From the NCBI GenBank assembly GCA_003260075.1, contig QLIY01000509.1, positions 33,236 through 97,235 of the forward strand: DNA of 64,000 bases, in the 5' to 3' direction. The stretch comes from Phallusia mammillata. Its lineage: Eukaryota > Chordata > Ascidiacea > Phlebobranchia > Ascidiidae. The position numbers were made by a program, and so were the translations under genes. Of the stretch, positions 26,501-38,500 are shown in pieces. Positions within the stretch are counted from its first letter, which is position 1; each line of letters begins with the position of its first letter. A model generated the notes under the pieces. It saw only the letters and a list, made by a program, of their open reading frames with translations. It had not been told where the DNA came from and did no database searches.

Positions 26501-29500
26501 TTTCTAATTTTTAATAAAACAGTATGTAGGGTTTATAACATAGGGGATGGTGGGGTAACTCGAATTGGTAAGGTACAATAGTGTTGGTCTTTAGACGACC
26601 TAATTAGGCCACTGTGCACCAAATCAGTTTTTTAGGTTCCCGTATTTGGTATTAATCTTGCCAGGGAAAAGAAATGTTACAACCAAAAATATAAAAACAG
26701 ATTTTTCATTAAAAAATGCTTTGATTTGATTTTTAAAAAAACCTAGGCCTACAGCAGTCTTTAATAGGTATTGGTTACTGTTGTGACAAAGTAGGTCATA
26801 ATTGGCGATGCATATTTTTCCTGTTTCCAATTTTGTCTGTGTAAGCATTTTGGTAGGCCTTCAGGCCAGATAAAATGATGTGGGTACTTGTAATATTGCA
26901 ATGCAACTAGAAGGGTGGCTTAACACATGTTGCTGTTGCATACCACTATAGTGTATTTTAAAACATTAATATATTTCCTCACTTATTTTATATTGGGTCC
27001 CATATCATCCACTGTCTTTTATAACCTTGGTTGTTTCTGCAAGCAGAAACTCATGGGTCCCCATACATGCAAAGTTGTAAATAATGCATTTCAAGAGATA
27101 ACAATAAGAAAGTTTCGCATTGTTAAGTCAAACACAATGATTGGTACGAAAAATAAATAAATATACCATATGGAGTACAAACTATTTTCCCCCCCCCCAA
27201 AGTGTTAAATAGTGAGAAAATAGAACAAAACACAACAATCAGCTTCGATTAATGGCGAATTGCACACAATTGTAGGGGGCTAGTGGAGTAAATGATAGGT
27301 CTACAGGGTTGAACACAACCATGGACACCTATAAATGGCACACGGTATAAGCTATCAAAATTTTATTCAATTCTGACATTGTACAAAAAATTGACCCATT
27401 TTGGGGGGCTAGAGGGGTAAAAGTTGGGGCAACAGGGTTGAACATAACAATCGATAACTATAAACTAGAAGGGTGGCTTAGCACATATTGCCCTTGCATA
27501 TACACTATAACCTATTTTAAAACATAAATATATTTCCTATGCTTATTTTGTATTGGGTCCCATATTAGCCATCGTCTTTTATAACTTTAGTCGTTTCTGC
27601 AGGCAAAAACTCATGGGTCCCCACACATGCAAAGTTGAAAATAATGCAATTCAAGAGATAACCATGAGAAAGTCGGGTGTTGTAAGGTAAAACACAGTGA
27701 TCGGCACTGGGCTTAAATAATAATACTATGTAGAATACAAACTATAAAATTAGATTCACCCCAGATATTGTTTGAAGTATGTCCTATTTAACGTTTTAAA
27801 AAACTGACCCATTTTAGGGGGCTAGTAGGGCAACTAATTGGGTTCGACACACAAACTAAAAAATATATAAAAACCACAATGACTCAATCAATAGTACTGC
27901 AAAATTTCAGCCCAATCCGCCAATGTTTAAAATTTCGACCACTAGAGGTGTTTTGAGCAACAACCGTTAATGTTTCTGACGTCATAGGGCTGTTAACAAG
28001 CCCCTAACTGCCATGGCGCAAAAACGACCACCAAGCAACCCACCAACGAGCAACATACAACTGGTTGCCCTTGTAACACTATTGCTCCAAAGAAATCTTT
28101 CGTTTGTGGTGCCCAGTAACATACAAATACGTTTTACACTTTAGGGGCTTGTGGGGTAAATGTTAGGACTACAGGGTTGAACACAACAATCGACACCTAT
28201 AAATGGCATACTATACAAGAAATCCAAATTTCAGCCAATTCTGACACTGTTTAAAAACTCACCCATTTTAGGGGGCTAGCGGGGTAAATACTGGGGTTAT
28301 CAACAAAAACAAAGTGGGATGCACATCTACATAACTATATCTACCATCTGTGTAAATTTCAGCCAAATCCATCAAACATTTAATGGAAAAACGAGTCGGA
28401 CAAACTTTGGGTAGAAGAAAAAAAACAAACATTTTGAGTAAAATCAATATGTGTCCCCTTCAGGGAAGGGGAACCATAATGACAAATTCTATAAGCTGTC
28501 CAAATTTCATTTAATTCCGGGTGAAAATAACTTACATTTTAGGGGGTTAGTGGGGTAACTGATGGGGTTCGATACCCAAAAGTATAAAATATAAAATCAC
28601 AATGACCCACTCAACAGTCATGTAATTTTTTATCCAAATCGGACAATGTTTGAAATTCTAACCACCAGAGGTGCTATTAGCAACACGCTTCTGACGTCAT
28701 AAGGCTGTTAATACCCCTCTGACTGGCATGTGCAAAACCGGCCACCAAGTAATGCACAAACACAAGTACAGTATATTCTGTAGCCTTTATTATACTGTTA
28801 CACCACAGAAATCTTTCGTTTGTGGTGTGCAACAACATACAAAAACGTTTTACACTTTGGGGTCTAGCGGGGTAAATACTGGGGTTATCGAGTCAAACGA
28901 AGCAGAGCACACATCTGCATGACCATATCTACCATCTGTGAAAGTTTCATCCAAATCCATCAAAGATTTGATGCCAAAAGTGCATGGACAAACTTCGGCG
29001 GAGAAAAGAAAAAACTGGGTGAAATCAAGATGCGTCCCCTTCAGGGAAGGGAACCCATAACTAACACAGATTTATAATCTATGCTTTTACAAATGAAAGA
29101 GTTTTGACTGGTATAGTTGCTGCCAAGCTTTTAATTTTGTTGTTGTAACATAACTTTGGAGAAAAGTGTTTTTTGGTATTTTTTTATAGTTTTTTTTAAC
29201 TAGTGCTTTTTTAAATGCAATAAATATAGTTGGTATTGTGGTGTACGTTCCTATTAATATGCGGAATTGTAGTCCAATATAAGAGGACCTCATTTTACCC
29301 GACCCATAGGACAAACCATACCCATTCGATTTCGGGTGATTTGTGTTGTAGATAGATAAAGTTAGGGTCGAAAATTTTCAATGTTAACGAAGCTGAAATG
29401 GTTTCTGCAAAAGTGTCCCATTGTACCCCACTTTATCCCAATTTTTAGCATCTGGCTGTCTCACAACAACAGACTTCACGCAATCCAATAGTGCAAAATA

Positions 29501-32500
29501 TATCTATTTTATTACTTCAAAGCAAAAGAAACAAACAATAAAAAAATACTAATCGCCTCAATCGGAAATCACATAAAACGAACAATAACAATACTATCGC
29601 CGTAACCATATCCCTCCGCATTGCCAATATTCATTAGCATTTGCATTGTACCCTATAGGTCTGGGTTTTGGCGGCGCGCGACGATAACACTGGAGGCATG
29701 ACGTACATAAATTATTTCGCATCATTCAACAGCTTATGGAGCCGAGTGAAGGCGAACTTCAATTAAAATAAAAATAATGTTACTTGTATCTAGCAAGGAA
29801 CAGATGGGGACAGTTAAACATAGCGCGAAAAAGCACTGAAATTAACCATAGAGATTTGATACTGGGGTTGGGAATGACTGTTGTGAGAACATCAAGATGA
29901 ACAAAAGCAGGGTGTTGTCGGTGGTCCCGGAGTTTTGACGGAGTAGAAGGAGAGGCAACAGTTGTGTAATTGCTGTAAAAAAAAGTATTACGTCAGGCGA
30001 CTACAAAAATGGACAATCACGATCAAAATAAACACGATTAGCTGATACTATAGTACAAACGATAATTTATTTAAAAGACTTCAAAATAAATAAATAAATG
30101 TTTCTTACGTGATTGGACTGGTAGTCCAGTGCTTGGATCGATAGTTCCACCACCTAAACCTCCTCCAGATAGAAGTAACAGCGGAAGAATGTCGTTAAGG
30201 TCACCACTTCCTCCGAGAGATGAGTTGGAAAGAAGAAGCAGAGGAAGAATGCTTTCGATTCCAGAACCACCACCTGTAATTCCACCAGTGGCACCCTGGG
30301 AAAGCAATGAAAGAAGAAGAATGTTGTTGTCACCACCACCCAAGCCATTTTCGGAAAGAAGAAGGAGAGGAAGTAATGAGTTGATTGGGGGGGGGGCTGC
30401 TGGATCCTCCCAAGCCATTTTCGGAAAGAAGAAGGAGAGGAAGTAATGAGTTGATTCCACCTTGACCTGGAACACCACCTGGTAGACCACCAGTCAAACC
30501 ACCACCACTAAGGAGGAGAAGTGGCAAGAGGCTGTCGATACCACCACTTCCGCCTCCTAGGGAGCTGTTGCTGAGAAGGAGAAGTGGCAGAATGCTTTCA
30601 AGACCAGTGCCAGCCCCGGTTCCTGTACCGCCGAGTCCACCTGATGAAAGGAGAAGCAGTGGTAGAATGTTGTCGTTGCTGGATCCTCCCAAAATGTCTG
30701 AATCAAGTAGCAGCAGAGGAATTAAAGAATTGATTCCTCCTCCGGACGGATCTCCGCCAATGCCTCCAAGGCCGCCACCACTCAGCAAAAGAAGAGGCAA
30801 GATGCTTGACAGGTCACCACCACCAAGACTGCTGCTGTTGCTCAAAAGCAACAATGGCAAAAGTTGGTTAATACCACCAACTCCTCCACCGACACCTCCT
30901 GTAGTACCTCCAAGACCACCAGACATAAACAGAAGCAACAGGAGGTTGTTGTCTGAACCTTCGTTATTAAGTAAACTATAAAGGATAAGGGGATTAGAGA
31001 AAAAACTGTTGGATCCCACCGGAAGATCACCCGCTTGTCCTGGGGTCGTAGTAATGCCTGTAGGATTCATGAGAAAAGAGTAAAGCAAAATATCCGATGA
31101 GCCGGTGCTACCACTTCCCAGAAGTGAGTATAGAAGAAAGGGGTTTGAAAGAGTGTTTATGCTTCCAGTTCCACCAAATTGTTGCTGTTGGAATAATGAA
31201 AGAAGGACCAAAAGGTTTGTTCGGTCATCGGTGCCAGAGTCCCCACGAAGCGCCAAAATAAGGAAAAGGGGCAGAAACTGGTTGTTTTGGTCCACAGCTG
31301 TCGAATGACAAAAAATTATTTTTTTGCACAATAACAACAATATCAACTTAAGGTGCAACTAACCTGTTGTTCTTAGAACTGGTTCCGTAATGTCTGTAAA
31401 CTGAACGTCGATAATGCTTGGCATATCAATACCATAGTCGGACATTTTGGAAGCACCAAGAATTGCGCGGATTTCTTCAACAGACTCGTTCCATAGTCGT
31501 AACACGTTGCCCTTGTTGATTCTTTTCATGTAGTTGTTTGGTGTAGTCGAACATTCTTTTCCGCGAATGTTGGCCTTGACTACAAGCCTTGAGTTTTCAT
31601 TCTGATGGTTGAACATCGAAGTAAGGGTATTTACGATACCAGGGGTGTCGGCACAAAATTCATCTTCGTAGCAATCGGATTTGACAAGGCAACCTACAAA
31701 ACGACAAAAACCACGTTTTACAATAAAAATACGCTTTTGTTAAAAGTAATGGGTTCAGCGGTTTGAATTGGTTTAATTAAGTAAAAGCGGTTTCGAATAA
31801 ATGGATTGAGAAAAGCAAAATAACAATTTTATAACATCACTGGTATCGTATCAACTGTAGCCCAATTCGTCCCATTTAGGTGTTTTACATCCGTTTTTAA
31901 TACTGGATGGTGTGGAGTACAGGATTTTTAGTACATTAGTACAGCAAAAAATTAGGGCTTTCTTACCTCGGCCAGATTTTAAGTCAGTTGGCTCATCGGT
32001 TACGTTACTGGTTCTCTGTTTATATCTTTGGAGGTTTTCTGATAAATCCGCAAGCATTTCAATTTGGTCTGCAGTCCAGTTATCTGCTGACATTGGTATG
32101 GCTGCGGCTAAGCATACTAAGCTCAACATACATATAAACGTCTTCATTGTTATTGATTCGCTGAAATATAAATACATTTTTATTAAAGCTTACATTAATT
32201 TTAACAAGAATATTACTAACGTACGTACCATTTTAGCAGACAATTATATATTTTTTAAACATAGAAATAGTTTAAACTTTAAATTGGTTTTAACATACGA
32301 ATATAAAGCAGTATTGCAAACAAGTTAAATTAATCAACTATTACCTTATTTTGCTGTTTTCCTTTCTTTGTGACTTCTTTCTTGTCCCCAGGTAAGCGCT
32401 CAATACCAACGATGAGAATGATTTCGAACACCACTGCCTTGCCTTATATTTGCTGTGGCGACCTGGCCCCGGGCGATATTTGCCTCGTTTAGAGGGTGCT

Positions 32501-35500
32501 GTGCTACTCCGCAACGAGAACCCATAGTTTACTACCTATTATCTTGTATTCATGACACGAAAACCTTCTTTCTTTCACGTCATTGTCCGCCGGTGTCACG
32601 ATTACACGCCCAACGACGTGTTTAGAAGGTAGTTTTACCACATTTTGCGTTCGCCTGTCCGCAGCTTATTAAAAAACATTAAAAGAAAAAAAAACCTGTT
32701 GCAAAAAACAATAATGAAATAACCTGAAAATGAAACTTCTGTTGGTTTGCTTTTATCAGATCAAAAATTCTTCTGAATGCTCGAGGAGCAATACCAGGAT
32801 TTTTTTGTTCCTTGTCGCCAATCATGGTGTACGTTTTTCCAGAGCCGGTTTGCCCGTATGCAAATATACACACGTTGTATCCGTCCACCGCTGACTGGAC
32901 CAGACTTTAAACAAAAGACTACAGAAAAATCCACACACGTTTTAAAAAAAACATTTAAAACCTGTTTGTATCCTCGAAAATGTCTTCTTGACTATTAGAC
33001 TCTGTAAATATTTGATCAAATTGAAACTCTTTCATATCTCCCCGGGCTTGCTCGACTTTTACCGTGTAATCATCAGGGGAAAACACAGCGCTTTTGTTTT
33101 TGTTTTGTTTTTCAGTGGAGCTCAACGGACGTACACGGCAATATACGCGAATTTTTCCTACACAGTATTGCAAAATAGTAACATGGGAAAAATTACTCCT
33201 TATTAAAATCTGGAAAAAAGTGTAAAAACCTTTCATGTCTTCAACCATGTTGTAGTACTTTTTTCTTAAGATTCTTTCGGAGTTATAGTTTTCTGTAAGG
33301 ACTTTGTTCATATTTGTTAAATCTTTGACTTCGCTATGTAATACGGGCACCTGCTGTAGTGCCACCACTCCGGCACCAGCAGATTCGCGAAGATGTGCAC
33401 ACTAAAGCAACGTATTTGTTTGACAACAAAGTAAGGTAGGTAACTGAAACGCTTACTTCTTGCTCTTGGGCTGTAAGTTTTTTTTTTAGGTCAGCCAATT
33501 CCTTAGAGGATGCTTGTAGGTTGCCTTGTAAATCAGTGTTGGACATTTTCATTTTTTCCAGCTTTTTGATTTCGAAATCAAGCTTTTTTTCCAAATCCTT
33601 GCAATGTTTGGCGAGAATATAAAAAACACGTTCGAAATATTTAACAGTTGACCGAAAAATGAACATAATTTATGCCCAAGGCATCTTTGTGCACATTTAT
33701 ACCCTTGATTTAAACAGGAATGACTTACATCTTACAATACAAAGGTGGACTTCAATTTTTTGTTCGGAGGATTTTTTTTTGACAGTATAAAACAACCAAA
33801 GGTATGCATTACATATTTAACATATCTGGTCAAAAATGAATGGCGCGTAACAACATCTATTTAAACGCCAAAGCATAAATTTTGACATCCTATCGTAACT
33901 GCCAGGTAATGAGTGGGACGTGAACGGGGCCAACACCTCTTCCCGGAAGTGTTGCTCGTTCGTTCAAAGGTAATAGTTTTGCCTTTAGCTAAAATCAACC
34001 TGGTGTCAGCCGACGCTGCTTGAGGCGTGAGATGTTCCGTACCAGCGACCGTTCAGATCACAGCCAACCAGTACCATGCTATGATATGCGCAGTCATTAA
34101 GCGATAACGGGCGTATTATAACAAGAGTGTGTGGCGACATTAACATATAAGAATGAAATAGATCCATGTGTGAAAAGTACTAATATGGTGATTTGAAGAA
34201 CCAATAAAACTTTGACCCTAATAATCAATTCGATACCTTAACTTGCTTTTCCATTCTCTTTTTGTCTTTGTCAACACCGCCAGCCGAACTTCCTGTTGTT
34301 GGACCAACAGATTTAATTTGCCGCTCGAGTGACTGTATTTGTTTGGAATATGCATCGTTCTGTTTCTTTAACTCGACCAACTGTAATCAAATATTCATAA
34401 AACTGGTGTTTTTCGTTTTTTTTTTGCTTTATGTGGTATTAACGTTTATTGATTGACGACATAGGCAATGTGCGGCGCATGTAAACAAATAAAGTTAGAG
34501 GGTATCGGAAAATGAGATGCCTCGAATTTGAATTTTTAGACCGCGTTTAGAGGCGTGGGTCCGATCTCGCGACCACGCCTGAGGGCGAGTCACCAATTGT
34601 CTCTGAGCGACGCGTTTCAAACAGTCTCCGTTTACAACTTGGCCACGCCTTCGGGCATACAGGTTTTAATGGGCGTCTTGCTGTCAGGTAAGGCCCTTAC
34701 AGACAAACTCTGATTTGCAAACTTGAGATTTTACCATACTGAAAGCCTAAACCAGGGGTACGCAACATTTTTCGTCGGTGGGCCACATAAGCATTTTCGG
34801 AAATCAAGCGAGGGCCACACAATTGTTTTTCTGTTGTTCATGTAGCCTACAACGTAAGAAAATGTTCACCATCAACTTTGCAAAATTAACTTTAAAATAT
34901 TAGGTGCAAGTAAGTTACGCCGCAGCACTGGCTTTCACAACAAAATAATTCTTTACTAGGAAAAGAAATTGTTACGTCACATTCGGTGAAGTTAGGCAAT
35001 AAATATCTAGTGCGAATAGAAGATTCGGTCTAGGACCAGGTAATTAAAATATGAGTTTCATGCGATCCGTCAAAATCGAAGGTTGGCCCACTTGCAAACT
35101 GCTGCATGGCCCACGGGTTAGGAGACGCTGGTTTGCATTATTCTTGTTATCTACAGCAACTTGGGAGACAATTTTAAAGGATTTGCTTTTTTCTTGCCAT
35201 GGAGTGTTGGTAAGGGCCACACTAGGCCCGTGGGTCGCCTGTTGCCCACCCTTGGCTTAAACATTCTAAGCGTATTTACACTATAGCATAATTATTATGC
35301 TTTATTGATATTTAACATACAACAGGGCTGTTGTATCTTGGAATTTTAAAACTAGAAAGGTGGCTTTCTAATATACTTATATGTTATATATTCTATATCG
35401 TATTTACCAATTTACTATACACATCATTTGATCTACACATATGATTGTTTTTGTAAACAAAAAAGAATGGGTCCCCACACGTGTGTTTGTGCAGATTTAC

Positions 35501-38500
35501 AGTAAACAAATTTGCGGTTATTTTTTAAATCTTAAGGACAAATTATTTGAAAGCATTAACCCAACTTTAAAAAAGTTTTGTCCGCATTCTGTTTGCATCA
35601 TTATTGTCATGTGATTACAAAACTAGTAAAAAACTAGAAGGGTGGCTTAGCACATATTGCCATTGCATATACATTATAACATACTTTAAAACAATACTAT
35701 ATTTCCTACACTTATTTTATAATGGGTCCCATATTATCTACTGTCTTTATAACATTGGTTGTTTCTGCAGGCAGAAACTCATGGGTCCCCACACATGCAA
35801 AGTTGTAAATAATGCATTTCAAGAGATAACTATGAGAAAGTTTGTTATTGTAAGGTAAAACACAGTGACTGGTACTGAACATAAATAAATATGCTGTATG
35901 GACTACAAACTATTCAAATTTCATTCCATTCATCCAAATAGCATATTTATTTACGCTCGGTACCGGTCACTGTGTTTTATCTGACAACAACAAACTTTCT
36001 CATAGTTATGAATATTCATTCCATTCATACAAGGTTTTTCTCTGTCTGAGAAAAAAAGCCTAAACACAACAATCAGCTCCTTTTAATTGCGAATTGCACC
36101 TGATTGTAGGGGGTAGTGGGGTAAATGATAGTGCTACAGGGTAAAACAACAATCGACACCCATAAGTGGCACACTCCAGAAGCTGTCTAAATTTTATTCA
36201 ATTCAGACATTGTTTAAAAAATTGACCCATTTTGGGGGCTAGTGGGGTAAATGTTGGGGTCAAAGGGTTGAACAAAACAATAGACAACTATAAATGACAC
36301 ACTCTATAAACTGTTGAAATTTTATCCAATTCGGACATTGTTTAAAACATTCACCAATTTTAGGGGGCTAGAGAGGTAATATTGGGGCTACGGGGTTAAA
36401 CACAACAATTGACACCTATAAATGACAAATTCTACAAGCTGTCAAAATTTCATCTAATTCCGACACCGTTTAAAAACCTCACCCATTTTAGGGGGTTAGT
36501 GGGGCAACTAATGGGGTTCTACACCCAAAAGTAAAAAATATGAAATTACAATGACCCAATCAACAGTCGTGTAAATTTTTATCCAAATCGGCCAATGTTT
36601 ACATTTCTGGCCACTAGAGGTGTTTTTAGCAACATTTGTTAACACATGTGACGTCATAAGGCTGTAATCACCCCTCTGACTGGCATGTGCAAAAACGCCC
36701 TCCAAGTAATGCAAAAACACAAGCAGCATAGTCTCTGGTACCTTTACTATACTGTTACTCCACAGAATTTTTTCGTTTGTGGTGCGCAGCAACATGCAAA
36801 AACGTTTTACATTTTGGGGGCTAGCGGGGTAAATACTGGGGTTATTAACTCAAACGAAGCAGATGGCACATCTACATAACTATATCTACCATCTGTGAAA
36901 GTTTCATCCAAATCCACCAAAGAGTTCATGCCAAAAGTGCATAGAAACGCTTCGAAAAGTGCATAGAAACGAAAAAAAAAAAAAAAAAAGGAAAAAAACA
37001 GAGTGAAATCAAGATGTGTCCCCTTCAGGGAAGGGGACCCATAATAACGGAAGAATACTTTCAATTCAATCTCTTGCTTTGACCTTGATATTGTTGTCCA
37101 AGGTCAGTTTTTAAACACAGTTTTCTAGAAAGCTTTAACAGTTGTATTACAGACATTATAAATTAAAAAGCCATTTGCTCCAAGCCCCCCCCCCTTTTTC
37201 ACTTAACTTTGTTTTGCAAAACGAGTACCATTGACCTGTAGTAACCTATCAAGGCACCGTTTAATGACCTTTTGACACCGTTTTCAATAGCACGCAGTGT
37301 TCAATAATACCTTTTTGCCTAATTTATACATGACTTAAGTATTGATTCTTGAATTGATCTGTCAAAAATCTAGAAGCTACATTATAACGAAAAATCATTC
37401 TTAACTGTGTTTATAATACCTACAAGTTGACCATTAGTGAACCGTGATCATGCCCTGGCCAGGCTAACAACGAGAACTTAAAAATCATTTATCGCCGCTT
37501 TCGAAAAAGTCAAGTTTATTTTTTCATCCTTATGTTGATCAACAAAGCTTTGCTTGACATATAGGAAGCCGAACCATGTTTATTGCGTTTAAATCACGTC
37601 CTAGATGTGAAACCTTCGCCAAAACTGAAAATGCGCGTGATAACTTGATAAAACGACATGGCATTGCTGCGCAAATACAGCTTATTTCTAATCACCTGTG
37701 TGTTTCTACAACATAAACGTTTGCATTCCCAACCATAACTTCAAAAGTTTTACAACCAAGAAACATTTTAAGTACCACACAAAAATATTATTATAAAAAT
37801 TGTGTTGATAAAAAAAAACTAGAAGGGTGGCTTAGCACATATTGCCCTTGCACATACACTATACCCTATTTTAAAAGATTAATATCCTCTTTACATATTT
37901 TATACTGGGTCCCATATATGTGCTAAGCCACCCTTCTAGTTTTGTATTGCGTCCCATATTAGCCACCGTCTTTTATAACCTTGGTTGTTTCTGCGAGCAA
38001 AAACTCATGGGTCCCCACACATGCAAAGTTGTAGATAATGCATTTCAATAGATAACAATGAGCAGTTTGGTATTGGGAAGACAAAACACAGTGATATTGG
38101 TACTGTGCATATCTAAATATGCTATATGGAGTAAAAACTATTTTAATGGTACTGTGTATTTAAATATGCTATATGGAGTACAAACTATTTAAATTAAAAA
38201 ACTCAGTTTAGGGGGATAGTAGGATAACTAATGGAGGTTCAACACACACGAACTTAAAAGTAAGAAACCACAATTACTCAATCAATAGTCCTGCAAAATT
38301 TCAGTCCAATCTGCCACTGTTTAAAATTTCAACCACTAGAGGTGTTTTGAGCAACAACTGTTAATGTTTCTGACGTCAAAGGGTTGTTAACAACCCCCGA
38401 GCTGCAATGGCGCAATAACGTCCACCAAGCAACCCACAAAGTCGCAAACGAGTAACATACAACTGGTTGCCCTTGTAAGACTATTGTGTCACAGAAATCT

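Larger units (their letters stand above)
20573..33401 (-). other. Kinesin motor domain and neck exons
   Basis: This is the best-supported part of the kinesin. Exon 33401-33230 gives the neck helix. 33157-32962 begins the motor ([15 protein letters not shown]). 32904-32724 has [20 protein letters not shown]. 26164-26072 reads [20 protein letters not shown]. 26003-25889 reads [20 protein letters not shown]. 21290-21130 has [14 protein letters not shown] and [15 protein letters not shown]. 21028-20915 has [20 protein letters not shown] and [11 protein letters not shown]. 20854-20766 has [20 protein letters not shown], and 20702-20573 holds the post-motor tail. All catalytic motifs are intact, so the motor should be an active ATPase. 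The 21291-25888 intron carries two family A copies and the 26165-32723 intron carries three (one headless) plus a whole gene. Confidence 0.95.

Noticed and set aside
30129..31308. Plus-strand ORFs rich in Pro/Arg/Ser over the repeat gene
   Set aside because: They are antisense shadows of the minus-strand LLPLLLL exon, which has a signal peptide, introns and phase agreement.
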